Of a DNA stretch of 64,000 bases, positions 1 to 10,183 are shown piece by piece (the stretch's first letter is position 1; each line of letters opens with the position of its first letter). Both the position numbers and the translations under genes were made by a program. The notes beneath the pieces were generated by a model that saw only the letters and a list, made by a program, of their open reading frames with translations, searched no databases and was not told the origin of the DNA. Origin of the DNA: Antilocapra americana (taxonomy: Eukaryota > Chordata > Mammalia > Artiodactyla > Antilocapridae); contig ML664159.1 in NCBI GenBank assembly GCA_007570785.1, positions 5,675,987-5,739,986 of the forward strand. The letters run 5' to 3'.

Positions 1-89
1 GCACGTAGGATCTTCCCAGACCAGGAAACCAACCCATGTCTTCTGCCTTGGCAGGCAGATTCTTTACCACTGAGCCACCAGGGAAGCCT
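1..89 (-). repeat. CHR-type tRNA-derived SINE, cut by window edge
   Basis: The reverse complement reads as the 5' tRNA-like head of a ruminant SINE: a GGCTTCCCTGGTGGCTCAG start, a GGTAAAGAATCTGCC body and a CTGGGAAGATCC block. The following TACGTGC favours a CHR-type element over Bov-tA. Its 3' part lies outside the window. Confidence 0.75.
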
Positions 90-245
90 AAGGTATACGC
101 TTTCTGAGCACTTCGTCCTGTATCAGGTGATGGGCAAGTAGGTTTCAGTACCCATCACTTGTAATGCTTCCCTCAGCTCAGGCAGTGTGTCTACAAAATT
201 TCCCCGCTTTTCCTAAACATCCTTGTATGTAATGTATACTCTTCA

Positions 246-440
246 GTGGACTTCCCAGGTGGCAGGAGACTGAGAGACATGGGTTCTATCCTGGGTCAGG
301 AAGATCCCCTAGAGGAGGGCATGGCAACCTACTCCAGTATTCTTGCCTGGAGAATCCCATGGACAGAGGAGCTTAGCAGGCTGCAGTCTAGAGAGTCCAC
401 AAAGAATAGGACATGACTGAAGCAACTTAGCACATACGCA
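246..440 (+). repeat. Bov-tA SINE
   Basis: Starts with a degenerate GGACTTCCCAGGTGGC head and runs through the diagnostic Bov-A block (CTCCAGTATTCTTGCCTGG, then CCCATGGACAGAGGAGC) to the usual ACATGACTGA-AGCAACTTAGCA end. About 25 bp of the tRNA-like head are missing compared with full-length copies elsewhere in the window. Confidence 0.9.
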
Positions 441-2363
441 TACCCTTCAATAAAGTTCAAAAAAAGAAATTCAGAGTTGCTGACAGACTTGCATTTTCAA
501 GAAGTGCTAGGAACTTATGGAAAGTAGAACCTGATGACAGAAAACGTCTGAGAAAAGAAAGGCTGGAGGGTTTCGATGAGTTGAATTTGCGTTCCTGCCA
601 TCCAGCCTGTGGTGTGGCTTGATTAGCAAAACAACAGCAGCCTACCTCTTCTAATCGTGTCAACAGAGAAGAGATCTCCTACCAGAGGGATTCCCAACAG
701 AGACTGTGTGTACTGTTGTGTACTGAGCAACTCCAGAGGGCATCATTTACATTGCCATCTATACGAAGGGAGCCAAATGGCCCCTCCTGGTGGGCACCTG
801 AGGCGGGGTTCACAATCCTCCTGGCGCTGTTCAGGGCACAGTCTGTGTGGCCATATGCTGACACATTCTATGTCCTGACTGACACATTCTATGTCAGTTT
901 TCTCTGATAAAGATGCTGTCCCTTTGCCATAGTTAGACTTGCTTTCTTCGCCAATGCCTACAGATTTTTCAGGGTAATCTTCATCTCAAACACGCATTCA
1001 CCTAGTTTCTGTAAGTGCTGTAGTATTTGTGTCCTGGTTTCAGATTTAGAAAATAGGTCATTGGAGCTATCTTTTAAGGGCTGAGTTTTGCCTAGATTTT
1101 GCTTTCACTTTTACTGAGGAAAGCACAGGAAATAAATGCAATCTCATGGTTTGCTTGAGAATCAAAATATTTCAGATAAATTTTTTTTAAGTTGTGTTTT
1201 TTTTCATTAAAGCATAGCTCTATAAGTGGAAGAAAAAAATTATTTTAGGTGTATATGGGAATCATCTCCAAAACAGCTTCACATACAGACTAATACGTTA
1301 AATCACTTAATTTGCCCTACAGAAATAAAAGAGACACACCATGTATTCAACCTACCAAAGGGAGATAGAGCTTGGTTTTGAACTGCTGGAGGAACCAACT
1401 TTGTATCTCTCAAGAAGGAAAGTGATAAAATGATGCAGAAACATTTCTAGAAGTTCCTTAAGCTAGAAGAAGCCTTTTAGTGCCTTCACTTAATCATTCA
1501 GTGAGTTAATTCTTATTCTTTGCTTAACACTGGGAGCAGCAGTCCAGCTCCTTCATGAGGAAGCTGAGGTCACAAAAGTGGTTAGAGACACTACAGGAAA
1601 GAAAGCCCAGATGTTCTATACCCAGGACACTCCGCCCCACAGTGCCATTAAATATTCCCACATAGTCACACTCAGGTGATGAAACAGGAGAGCATCTGTG
1701 TACTGCATGTGACTTGCATGTAATTCATGTAATAAAGATAAAATCCAAACCCCTTTGCCAGCCATATCTTTATTACTCTAAATGCCACAACTTAGAGAAG
1801 GTTCAGTATTAGGGCTAACTTCAGAATCAGTTTGGAAATTTTGCAAATAAATCTTTTCCCCACCTATTCTTACTCCTTATGATTTAAATATTTCAGTTGT
1901 GTCTTTTTGCAAATGTTGCCTTTACAGATTAAAATCCTATAAATAGCACTGATCTATAAGGAAAGTAATCTCATCCAGACCCTTTGAGTATTATTCTAGT
2001 TTCCTATCCATATCAAAATGAAGACCTCAGTCTCAGGGTGGCTGCCTTCTTAAAGGAGTTCATAATAATGTGGAATTCATTTTCTGAGATGTCCGGACTC
2101 TTCCTTTTAGACAATGAAGTGCCCCAGCTTGCTGATTACTGCTGAACTTGTTGACAATTGAGGACGCTGACTGGAGCACGTATGTGCAGAGGGGAGCAGC
2201 TGTTCTTGCCAGCTGCCTTGTCCTCTGTATAGACATAAACACTGCGCAAGGAGCCTCTGCAGGTCAGGAGACAGAGAACTCACTGAGGTGGCTGTAAGGA
2301 TTCAGTTTTGCTTAGTCAATCCATCTATATGCATCTGGACCAAGGGATACCGAGCTCTTAGCT
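441..2363. other. Intron DNA without recognised genes
   Basis: AT-rich DNA with poly-T runs near 1180-1205. Open frames here are short, overlap on both strands and match nothing I know. A stretch near 1495-1680 faintly resembles old MIR/L2 sequence but is too diverged to call. It lies 5' of the SCHIP1 exon, so it is read as upstream intron. Confidence 0.6.
859..895. repeat. Two-copy 16-bp direct repeat
   Basis: TGACACATTCTATGTC occurs at 859-874 and again at 880-895, a period of 21 bp with both copies identical. It looks like a small local tandem duplication. No function is apparent. Confidence 0.85.
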
Positions 2364-2550
2364 CGTGATTAACGGCAAGGATTCTGAAGCCTAGCTACCG
2401 GGAATCAATTCCTGGCTCTGCCACCCAGCTTTCTAGCTTTTGACATTAGTTGCTTAACCTAACTGTCTCCAGCTTCCTTCGCTATAGATGGAGATACTAT
2501 GTGGTATATTTTTTTCAATAGGGTTTTTGAGGATTAAATGTAACTGTTAA
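2364..2550 (+). repeat. MIR SINE
   Basis: Follows the MIR consensus in order: CCTGGCTCTGCCACCCAGC, a TTGCTTAACCTAACTGTCTCC core and a GGATTAAATG end. It is strongly diverged, as expected for this old mammalian family. Confidence 0.75.
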
Positions 2551-2559
2551 TAATCCAGC

Positions 2560-2645
2560 AGCAAATATCAATCAAGTTCCTATTCCATTCTAATTATCAT
2601 GAACAAGATAGAAATAGCCCCTCCCTTTATGGAATTTAGTCTTTT
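2560..2645 (-). repeat. L2 LINE 3'-end fragment
   Basis: Resembles the antisense L2 3' end: GAACAAGATAGAAATAGCCC, then CCTCCCTTTATGGAATTTAG, where the consensus has 'gaacaa-acagac' followed by 'ccctgccctcatggagctta'. Degraded. Confidence 0.5.
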
Positions 2646-2930
2646 TTTCACACCCAAACTCTGAACCATTTGAGGGTTGTAAAGTCAATGGTGACATGTG
2701 ACCACATTTTGTTTTAAATGGATTAGGATAGGATTTTACAAAATAAAAGTTTTAGGAACCTTTTTGATACTTTTATATGTATGTATGGCCTGGGTCTTGA
2801 TCTAAAATGGATTTTTTCAGTCTAGTAAAGATGATCAACAATTTAACTGATCAGCAACTTGGGTATAGCTTATATGATAACTGAAGTGTCATGGGTACAG
2901 GGCAAAGTTATATGATCCCCTTCCGATGGG

Positions 2931-3420
2931 TACACAGAATCAGAGAAACCTTCCAGGAAGAAGTGACATTGAAGCTGAGACTTAAAGGATGAGTAGAAAT
3001 TAACCAAAAGAGGTTGGGGGAGGTTGGACAGGAAGCAGTTCCTTTAAGGGCAGTAAGGAGCCCTGGTTAATGAAGCCAGGAAAGAGCTGCTCTGATTTGC
3101 ATGGTGGTGGTGTGGGGTGGGGGGTTGGTGGAGGTGGTGGTGGCATCTGCGTTGTGGCACATGGGCTTAGTTGCCCCATGGCACGTATGATCTCAGTTCC
3201 CCTGACCAGGGATCAAACCTGAGTCCCTTGCATTGGAAGGCAGATTCATAACCACTGGGCCATCAGGAAAATCCCTCAGATTTGCATTTTAGAAAAGCAC
3301 TCTGGCTGCTTGCACAGGATGGGCAGAGTTAGTAGGGAGACAGTTTAGTAATTTCAGGACACAGTGATCTAGACTAGGGTGGAAGCAGTGGGCACTGGGA
3401 GGGACAGAACCCTGGTGATT
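2931..3420 (-). repeat. L2 LINE 3' region, split by a CHR SINE
   Basis: The left part has the antisense L2 block CTTCCAGGAAGAAGTGACAT followed by GCTGAGACTTAAAGGATGAG. The right part continues with TTTGCATTTTAGAAAAGCAC and TCTGGCTGC, the next L2 block. A CHR SINE occupies the gap at 3103-3278. Both parts share one orientation and consensus order, so this is one element that was interrupted. Confidence 0.75.
3103..3278 (-). repeat. CHR-type SINE with TSD
   Basis: The reverse complement begins with a GGGATTTTCCTGATGGCCCA head, then TCCAATGCAAGGGACTCAGG and CCTGGTCAGGG, as in CHR elements. The host L2 sequence GATTTGCAT is duplicated at 3094-3102 and 3279-3287, giving a 9-bp target-site duplication. 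A G/T-rich stretch near 3103-3145 replaces the usual A-rich tail complement. Confidence 0.85.
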
Positions 3421-4726
3421 GATGGGGCTGAAGGCGCTGGTCTGGGATGACACCCACCTGACTCACATGTCTGACATCTAATTTACAGAGGCTGCAGGGG
3501 ACAAATCTAAGTCTGTAAGCCTCAAGCCCCTGACTTGAGGAACTGTTCCTGTAAACAGGAAGACAGGGCCTTTCCATCATTTTGCAAATCATTTCTTCAT
3601 CCCATCGGACATATCTGTAGACTATTGCCGGGCCTAGCAGTTGGCAGGGCTTCATGTTCCAAAGTGGGATGGTTCTTGGCAGGAGATGGAAAGCTGGAAA
3701 CAGAATGCAAACTGGGCGAGCCAGGCACCTTGTATGAAAAGAAAAGAGAAAAAAAAGGGATGGTACTTTCCCATCTGATCCAGAATATCTGGTCAGAAAA
3801 TTATTTAAAAGGACAGATAATTCAAAGATGTTTCTATTTGGCTTTGAAATGCCGTGCATTTTTGGCAGGGATCTACCTTGCCAAATGTTTTGCTAAGGCG
3901 TCATTTTGCATTCCCTGAACACAGACCATCTGGGCAGCAGGGGGCTGAGCCTGAACCCAGGAGAGAGTTTGGGGGGCTGGCTGAGGAGGTCCTGGTGCTT
4001 GAAAATTGGACGGAGACTACAGTTCTCCCTTATCACCCCAGTTGATCAACATTTGTCTGTCTACCTGTGTCCCACCACAGAGCAGGGAGCTTTTTCTGAC
4101 CTAAGCCTTCACATGGTGACTTGAAAAGTAGCTCCCTAGTTTTCAGCTCCCAATGTGTTCTACTCCTCTCTGGACACTCACAGGGACACCTCTGTTCCAC
4201 AGTGGGGCAGCCCACTGACCCAGGGCTACACAGCAACCTCAAAATCAAACCATATTTGGAGCAGGAGGCAGGCTATTTACAGATGTTACCATAAAAGACA
4301 TTTTAAGTTATATTCCATCCTATTTTACAGAAGAGCTGTAAACGGGACAGACCAGAAGGCCCCTTTCCTGTTATCCATAAATAAGATAGCTGCTTCCAGA
4401 CAAGTGAAAAGATTAGCCCATCTTCCCTGGCTCAAGCCTACCTAAGAGAGGAAAAGAGCCTCATTTCACAGAAATCACTTAAACAAAGGGTCTCTCCTGT
4501 TTAGGACTTAGAAGAAAAGTCAGGGTGGCAGCCACTCCCTGCTAGAGAATTCCAAGCATTCCACTTTTTCTCAATCTGGAGGGTGCCAAGCCAGGGCAGT
4601 GGCCTGGTCGAGACTAGAATTCACAGGGAATAATTAATAATAGGCCCAAATTTGGAAGTTCAAGGAAACTGGTTTTCCCCAATCTGTAGTAAAATTAAGC
4701 ACTGATTTTTTTTTCCTTGTTCTTCT
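3421..4726. other. Intron DNA without recognised genes
   Basis: Moderately GC-rich and largely repeat-free. It contains a 161-codon frame on the minus strand (3374-3859) and a 127-codon frame on the plus strand (3535-3918) that overlap each other. Neither has recognisable domains, and the minus-strand frame runs into L2 sequence, so both look like chance frames. Confidence 0.55.
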
Positions 4727-4965
4727 TTTTCTTAAAAATCTTTTTCCTGCTTTATTCAAGTGCAATTGACACATAAAATTATTAGATGTTTTAAGTATCC
4801 ACCATGGTGATTTCATATCTATAAATTAAATATATATATATGGGACCCAATATATATATGGGACCCCCCCCATCCCCACACCTAGTGACATCCATCACCT
4901 CGTGTATCATCTTTTTTTTTTTTTAGCTTGTGGAAGAACACGTTAAGTTCCAAGTACTATTTCTC
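4727..4965 (-). repeat. L1 LINE 3' UTR fragment
   Basis: The antisense L1 tail signature is present: TTATTCAAGTGCAATTGACA followed by CATAAAAT, for the consensus 'ttattgaggtataattgacatacaaaat', then the GTGACATCCATCACCTCGTG block. An (AT)n stretch with a twice-repeated ATATATGGGACCC unit sits at about 4829-4867. Confidence 0.7.
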
Positions 4966-6239
4966 ACAATCAGAGCATTTCCTTTTTCCCCAGAGTTGGC
5001 TAGCAGTTTCTTCACAGGAAACTCTTAATCCTTAAAAGATGCTCTGTGACCCAACTCCTTTTTCAAGGGTCAGTTCTTTCATTTCACGGAACCTTGTTCC
5101 TAAAGAGGATGAGCTAACAAACGCCGTTGCAGTGTTTTCAAAAACCCAGCTGAGGTTTCTTTGACTCGGTTTTCCGAAAAACTGAAGGAAGCCTAGCCAG
5201 GCGGCATGGACCTGACACCCACCTCTTCCCCTCCTTTAATGTTTCCTAGATTGGAGGTGGCCAAGGGGGACTTCGGAGGCATGCCCAAACCTTTAGAACA
5301 GATTCCCCACTTCCATGCCAGATACTAGTCCCATCTGCACTCCTCCGTTCCTCATACACACACCTCTCATAGGTCATTCTCAGCGAGCAACCAGGAAGGG
5401 AAAGAAAACGTGTGCTAGAGCAACAGGTTCCACCCACAGCCTGAACTTGGAAGGGGAGGCTGGAGCCAGGCGACAGGGCGGTGGAGGGAGAGGAAGCGGC
5501 GAGGAGGAAGGTGGAAGGGAAATGATGGTGCATGATGCTCCGTGACCACGGAGCACACGTCACCCGGGCTCCCACACGGGCTCGTGTATGTGCGCGTGTG
5601 GGGGGGGGGAGGTCCTGCAAGGGGTCACCCGGCGACTTCCGCGTGGGTTTAGGAGGCAGGGGCCTGCGCTTTGAGGTGCTGGGAGGTTTAGGCGGGGTAA
5701 TGAACCCCGCAGAGAGGGCTTGAGGCGTGTGCAGGAAATGTGAGTGTTTGGGGGCTAAAATTCACCACTCTCCCCAGGGCGCCGGCCCTGCTAAGTGGCC
5801 ATGTCTGCGTCCCTAAGGCCCCCGAGTCCCCTTCCCTCGGGCCTTTTCCCGGCCCCTCCAACCCTGTCCCCGCCCGGCCTCCCGCCCCAGCCTGCAGCCG
5901 AGAAAGCCGAGAGAGCGGACTCCGCCGCGCCCGGCAGCCTCTGGGCATGCTCGGTGGCGGGACCAGCTCCGCGCCGGCAGGGCGCGTCCTCCTTCCCCCA
6001 GGGCGGCGGCGGCGCCTGCAGCCACGGCCGCCGCGCCCCGGCCCCGCACACCTTTGGGGGCGGCGGGGGCCACCCTGCTCGGTGGGAGCCGAGAGCGCCC
6101 CCCACCAGGAACCTTCCCGCGAGCAGAGGCGGGGCTGGCTCGAGGGGCGCGGAGGCGGGAGTGCGACCTCCGAGCTGCCTGCGGTTCCTTAGAAAGTAAA
6201 GCTCGGCACGCTAGCCGGGCCGGCCTCCCGGCCGCCGGC

Positions 6240-6266
6240 GGGGGCGGGGCGAGGCCGGGTAGGGGG
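6240..6266 (+). promoter_or_regulatory. GC box within a G-quadruplex-type run
   Basis: Four G runs (6240-6244, 6246-6249, 6257-6259, 6262-6266) are separated by loops of 1, 7 and 2 bases, which meets the usual rule for an intramolecular quadruplex. The first two runs also form a canonical SP1 GC box. It lies about 450 bp 5' of the exon. Confidence 0.6.
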
Positions 6267-6691
6267 TGGTCTCGGCGCCCAGCGCGAGGTGTGAATTTAG
6301 TAGCCGCCCACCCTCTTCTTGGTCCCCGCCCCCAGGGAATTAGAATTCGCTGGGAAAGTGTCCGGTTCTCGGAGAATCCCTGGAGCAGGGTGCGGGGGCG
6401 CACCCGGCCACAAAATGGTTAAAAAAGTCCACGCGCGCCTAGGGGCCCCTGTTATGAAAAGTCTGCGCGCCAGCGCCTGGGCACCCCGTTTGCTGATTTG
6501 AGGGTCAGTTGCCCGGAGGAAATCCGCTCGTTGCAGGAGAAGGGATGCGATGAGGGAAGCCTCAAGCCGGTGCCGGCTCCCACCCCCACGCCTTCTCGGG
6601 GGCGCACCTCCAGCCTGGAGGGCGCGAGGCACTACTGGGCCGGGGCGTTCGTGGCGGGCGGCGGGCGGCCGGAGCAGGCTCGGCCAGCGGC

Positions 6692-6717
6692 TTACTCTCT
6701 CTGCCTCCTCCCCCCAG
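6692..6717 (+). other. SCHIP1: Splice acceptor of the SCHIP1 exon
   Basis: A nearly pure pyrimidine tract (TTACTCTCTCTGCCTCCTCC) runs into CCCCAG, ending at 6717. The known SCHIP1 peptide D-Y-R-E-D-G-M-D begins at the very next base, which fixes the junction. The frame is open upstream of the acceptor, so an unspliced or internally started transcript could also read through. Confidence 0.88.
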
Positions 6718-7410
6718 GATTACCGAGAGGATGGGATGGATCTAGGCAGTGACGCCGGCAGCAGCAGCAGCAACAGCAGCCGCGCCAGTTCGCAGTCCAA
6801 CTCCACCAAAGTGACCCCTTGCTCCGAGTGCAAATCCTCGTCGTCGCCGGGGGGCAGCCTGGACTTGGTGTCTGCCCTGGAGGACTATGAGGAGCCCTTC
6901 CCGGTCTACCAGAAGAAGGTGATTGATGAGTGGGCGCCGGAGGAGGACGGCGAGGAGAAGGAAGAGGAGGACGGGCGCCACGAGCGAGGGTACAGGGATG
7001 ACCGCTGTCCGGTCCGGGAGCCGGGGGACGTGAGCACCGGGACCCGCCGCGGCGGGGGCAGGAGCGCCACCACCGCCATGCCGCCCCCGGTGCCCAACGG
7101 CAACCTCCGCCCGCACGAGCCCCAGGACCTCAGGCACAATGGCAACGTGGTGGTGGCCGGCCGGCCGAGCGGCTCCCGGGCCCCGCGCCGGGCGGTCCAG
7201 AAGCCCCAGCCGGCAGGGGGCCGGCGCGGCGGCCGGGGCCCGGCGGCCGGGGGCCTCTGCCTTCAGCCCACGGACAGCGGGACGTCTGTCCCTGAGGAGC
7301 CCCCGGCTCCCCCTATGGACTGGGAGGCGCTGGAGAAGCATCTGGCCGGGTTGCAGTTCCGGGAGCAGGAGGTGCGGAACCAAGGCCAGGCGAGGACCAA
7401 CTCCACCTCC
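6718..7410 (+). CDS. SCHIP1: SCHIP1 large internal exon (schwannomin-interacting protein 1), partial CDS
   Basis: This exon encodes 231 codons of SCHIP1, the coiled-coil partner of merlin/schwannomin (NF2) that also associates with ankyrin-G at axon initial segments and nodes. The same exon is in the IQCJ-SCHIP1 fusion product. Seen in order: the [14 protein letters not shown] start, a Ser run (codons 15-21, with one Asn), the [20 protein letters not shown] segment, [20 protein letters not shown], an acidic stretch (codons 75-88), a low-complexity Arg/Gly/Pro middle with the [11 protein letters not shown] motif, and a predicted helix from codon 200 ([20 protein letters not shown]), ending NSTS. 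The C-terminal coiled coil and the stop lie in exons not found here. The length is an exact multiple of three (phase 0 both ends). An in-frame ATG at 6736 has G at -3 and +4, so a transcript starting in the CpG island could initiate there. Identity rests on recalled family sequence; the boundaries rest on splice signals. Confidence 0.93.
6760..6780 (+). repeat. AGC trinucleotide run encoding poly-Ser
   Basis: Four AGC codons, one AAC and two more AGC codons give Ser4-Asn-Ser2 inside the SCHIP1 exon. As I recall, the human protein has an uninterrupted, shorter Ser run, so length and the Asn interruption may vary between species. Confidence 0.85.
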
Positions 7411-7416
7411 GTAAGT
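7411..7416 (+). other. SCHIP1: Splice donor of the SCHIP1 exon
   Basis: GTAAGT directly follows the TCC (Ser) codon that ends NSTS, as in known SCHIP1 where the next exon starts with A-Q-K-N-E. It matches the intron part of the donor consensus. Confidence 0.9.
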
Positions 7417-7560
7417 TGGCCAGGGTGCGTGCTCACGCGCGCACACACGTACCCACCCCGCGCACGGCCCGCACGCGCCCTCCCCGCGCTCGCGCCAGCC
7501 GCCGGCCCCATTCATTCCGCCGGGAGGGTGGGGGCCGGGCTAGGGAGGCTGCCTTCTGCT

Positions 7561-8936
7561 TCCCCGGGGTACGGTTGCTCTGTTTCTGAGCTGTCTGGGT
7601 TTGCAGGATGGGCGGAGAGGAGGGAGGGGCAGACAGAGGGCAGCGGAAAGTCGGGTTAGTGGAACTGGCGACTCATTTTAATGGAATTACTTATGGAGAC
7701 GAGACTGTGAGTCACTTGCCTGAAAATAAATCCGGGGAGATTTTGGCACCGAAGACGGTACCCGGCGGGTGATATTTCAAGTCGTAATACTTGTGGCTTT
7801 GTCAAGCGTGGTGGGTCTCCCTTCGCTGCCACTGATGTCTCGCCCATATATAGGCTGTCCCTGCGCAGAAGCATGCATTCGCCTGCCCACACCTCCGATG
7901 AGGCAGCACGCGTTGTTCCCTCTTGACGTGCGCGCGGATGCTCCTGAATTGGAATGGGCTGACCGCCCTCCTCAGACTTTTTTCCTTTCTGAAACCGACT
8001 TATTGTTGACCTGCTAGAATAAGGGAGTGGTTCTTCCTCTGTCGGCTGACTCACCCCCACTGTCCGGTGAATCCCTCCTAGTTTTGATAAGAAGCCACTT
8101 GCAGTTCCTTACCAGAGGCTTCTGCCTCAGTTCAGGAAACCCAGAGAGGAAAGGGTACTGGAGTGGAAAAGAGAGGGAGGGAAGGAGGGCTGCATCTATA
8201 ATAAGAAGCTCTGGCAGGTTCACACTTGTCTCAACATCTCTTTTTGCCCCCGAGAGGAGAGCAGATAAATGACTTAAGAGAACAGCATTATGAAAGTAGC
8301 TCCTCTATTTATCACTGTTTTGGGAGAAAGCAACAGTTGTAATTTGAAATCATTAATGACGATTGTACATGGGGTTGAAGGGTACACAGTTTAAATGAGG
8401 GTCTTTCTGTGTGTGGCAGCTGTGTGGCAGTGTGGGAGAATGCTTGCTTGCAGGTGTAATTTTTGGCTTCCCGGCCCCAGGGCTACTGGAAATTGGGTGC
8501 GTGCTCTTCTGACTTCAGGGGTAAGGACAGTAACTGTGTTTCAGAGAGAAATTGGCATGGTTTCTATGAGAGAGAGAGCCCTTGGCTGACAGAGCCTATT
8601 GGTAGTGTCCCTTGAGAAACTACCTATTAAATTAACACACTCGTTTTAATCCCAGCTGTTTACCATGGCCACTAGCAGACACGGAATCTTTCCATTACAG
8701 CCAGTACTTGCTCTTGTATCTTGCAATTCAAAACATCCTTCTCCCACTTAGTGCCGAGCAAAATACCTGATTAAGCTCCCTGGACTTGAACAGTGACTTG
8801 AAGATAAATGAGTTTCCTTTACTATGGCCTGACATTTTTACATTCCAGGAAAATATAATCATTGGGTTATACATGCAAAGTTAGGGTTTAATGATGACAA
8901 TGAGCTCCATTATTCAGAATGTTCTTGAGCACCCAT
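7561..8936. other. Start of the SCHIP1 intron, no recognised gene
   Basis: The shoulder of the CpG island fades out by about 7970. CCATATATAGG at about 7844 is one base longer than a CArG box and also resembles a TATA element. The rest is unique-looking AT-rich DNA. Confidence 0.5.
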
Positions 8937-9285
8937 GTTGTTGTTGGTCAGTTAGTTAGTTGTGTCTGACTCTGGGACCCCATAGACTGCAGCATGCCAG
9001 GCTTCCCTGTCCTTCACTGTCTCCTGGAATTTGCTTAATCTCATGTCCATTGAGTAGGTGATGCCATCCAACCATCTCATCCTCTGTCTCCTCCTTCTCC
9101 TCCTGCCCTCAATCTTTCCCAGCCTCAGGATCTTTTCCAGTGAGTTAGCTCTTTGCATCAGATAGCCAAAGTATTAGAGCTTCAGCTTCAGCATCAGTCC
9201 TTCCAGTGAATAGTCAGGGTTGATTTCCTTTAGGATGGACTCATTTGATCTCCTTGCTGTCCACGGGACTTTTCATGACTTCTGT
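8937..9285 (-). repeat. BovB LINE 3' end (ART2A-type)
   Basis: The reverse complement encodes the recognisable C-terminal BovB reverse-transcriptase region: [18 protein letters not shown] at 8952-9158, followed by a [14 protein letters not shown] motif. The plus strand shows GTTGTTGGTCAGTTAGTTAG and CATCCAACCATCTCATCCTC. It is 5'-truncated and has no intact enzyme. Confidence 0.92.
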
Positions 9286-10092
9286 GCTAAATTCAAAGTC
9301 TGATTCTCAGGGCTGCAGTGACACATCTGTCCACATAGGCCTGGAATTATGGTGAGCAAGGTAAGGATACAGATTGACTTCCTTCTAGGAACTTAAAATC
9401 TAATGGTTCACCTAACAGACCTGCTTCTGCCAACACACACACATACTCCTTTCTAGCTATTGTGGAGACTGAATCTTTCCTTCTTGGCCATCTTTGAAAC
9501 CTGGCATGTCTGGTCTCCTCACCTAGTAAACAATTTGCTTGTGTGGGTTCCTCCCCCTTCCTTCCCTCACCCTCCTGAGGATGTCCCCTCTGGGTATTTC
9601 TTTCACAGAAATTTGGGTTCCATTGCCTTAAAGCAAGTATGTGTACAGGAAAAACGGGAGGGGGGAAATGGCCTTTAAGGTTTTTGAATATTGAATTTTT
9701 CCATAGTTTGAAAAAACTGTAAAAAAAAAACCTACTAGTCATTAATGGGTAAGAATAGTGATTTTCAAACTATAAGTTCTCCACCAAATCACCTTATCAC
9801 TTTACAAAAAAATAAAATTAAATAGAATGTACTACAGTGACTGATTTTTTAAAAAGTTTTATTTTGGTTGTACGTGGACACTGGGTTACAGTGTAAGATT
9901 TCTTTTGCACTGTGGGTCACTGTCATAAAAGTATGGAAAACACTGATGAAAATCCTGTTTACTGCTGCTTGGAATAAGTGTGAGAATTTATAACCCTGGG
10001 GACAGAAGCTTGAGAGTCACAAAGGAGTTGGTGTGGAAGAAGTCTGTCTTGAAGGAACTGCTCAAATCAAGTGCTAGTTTTTGAACATCCTG
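9286..10092. other. Intron DNA without recognised genes
   Basis: Unique-looking sequence with a CA-rich patch near 9433-9446 and homopolymer A runs near 9720. A 131-codon minus-strand frame (9347-9742) has no recognisable domain. Confidence 0.5.
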
Positions 10093-10104
10093 AAAAAGTT
10101 GTGT

Positions 10105-10169
10105 AGGGGTGTGACAGAAAACAATAAAATTCTGTAAAGCAATTATCCTTCAATAATAAATAAATAAAT
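10105..10169 (+). repeat. 65-bp retroposed LINE tail with 12-bp TSD
   Basis: The insert ends in the ruminant LINE tail motif AAGCAATTATCCTTCAATAA followed by TAAATAAAT. It is bracketed by AAAAAGTTGTGT at 10093-10104 and 10170-10181. It is an extreme 5' truncation; I cannot tell whether L1 or BovB machinery made it. Confidence 0.75.
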
Positions 10170-10183
10170 AAAAAGTTGTGTGC

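Larger units (their letters stand above)
5535..7560. promoter_or_regulatory. CpG island covering the SCHIP1 exon; candidate internal promoter
   Basis: CpG-dense and GC-rich DNA stands out sharply from the AT-rich DNA on both sides, starts near the CACGTCACCCGGGC stretch and continues past the exon donor. It holds SP1-type GC boxes (GGGGCGGGGC at 6241-6250; CCCCGCCCCC at 6324-6333; CCCCGCCC near 5868). No TATA box was seen just before the exon. Islands of this kind usually mark a transcription start. Since SCHIP1 is known to be made both as IQCJ-SCHIP1 and as shorter isoforms, an internal start here is a reasonable inference, but no start site is proven by sequence. An ATATATA-containing site lies downstream near 7845. 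Confidence 0.75.

Noticed and set aside
3374..3859. 161-codon minus-strand open frame
   Set aside because: No recognisable domain, begins in L2 sequence, and overlaps a 127-codon frame on the other strand.
5740..6403. Long overlapping frames on both strands (up to 196 codons)
   Set aside because: CpG-island DNA is poor in stop codons. Frames occur in all phases with low-complexity Pro/Arg/Gly content. No SCHIP1 first-exon peptide was recognised here.
6742..7515. 257-codon minus-strand frame opposite the SCHIP1 exon
   Set aside because: A shadow of the GC-rich sense exon; no family resemblance.
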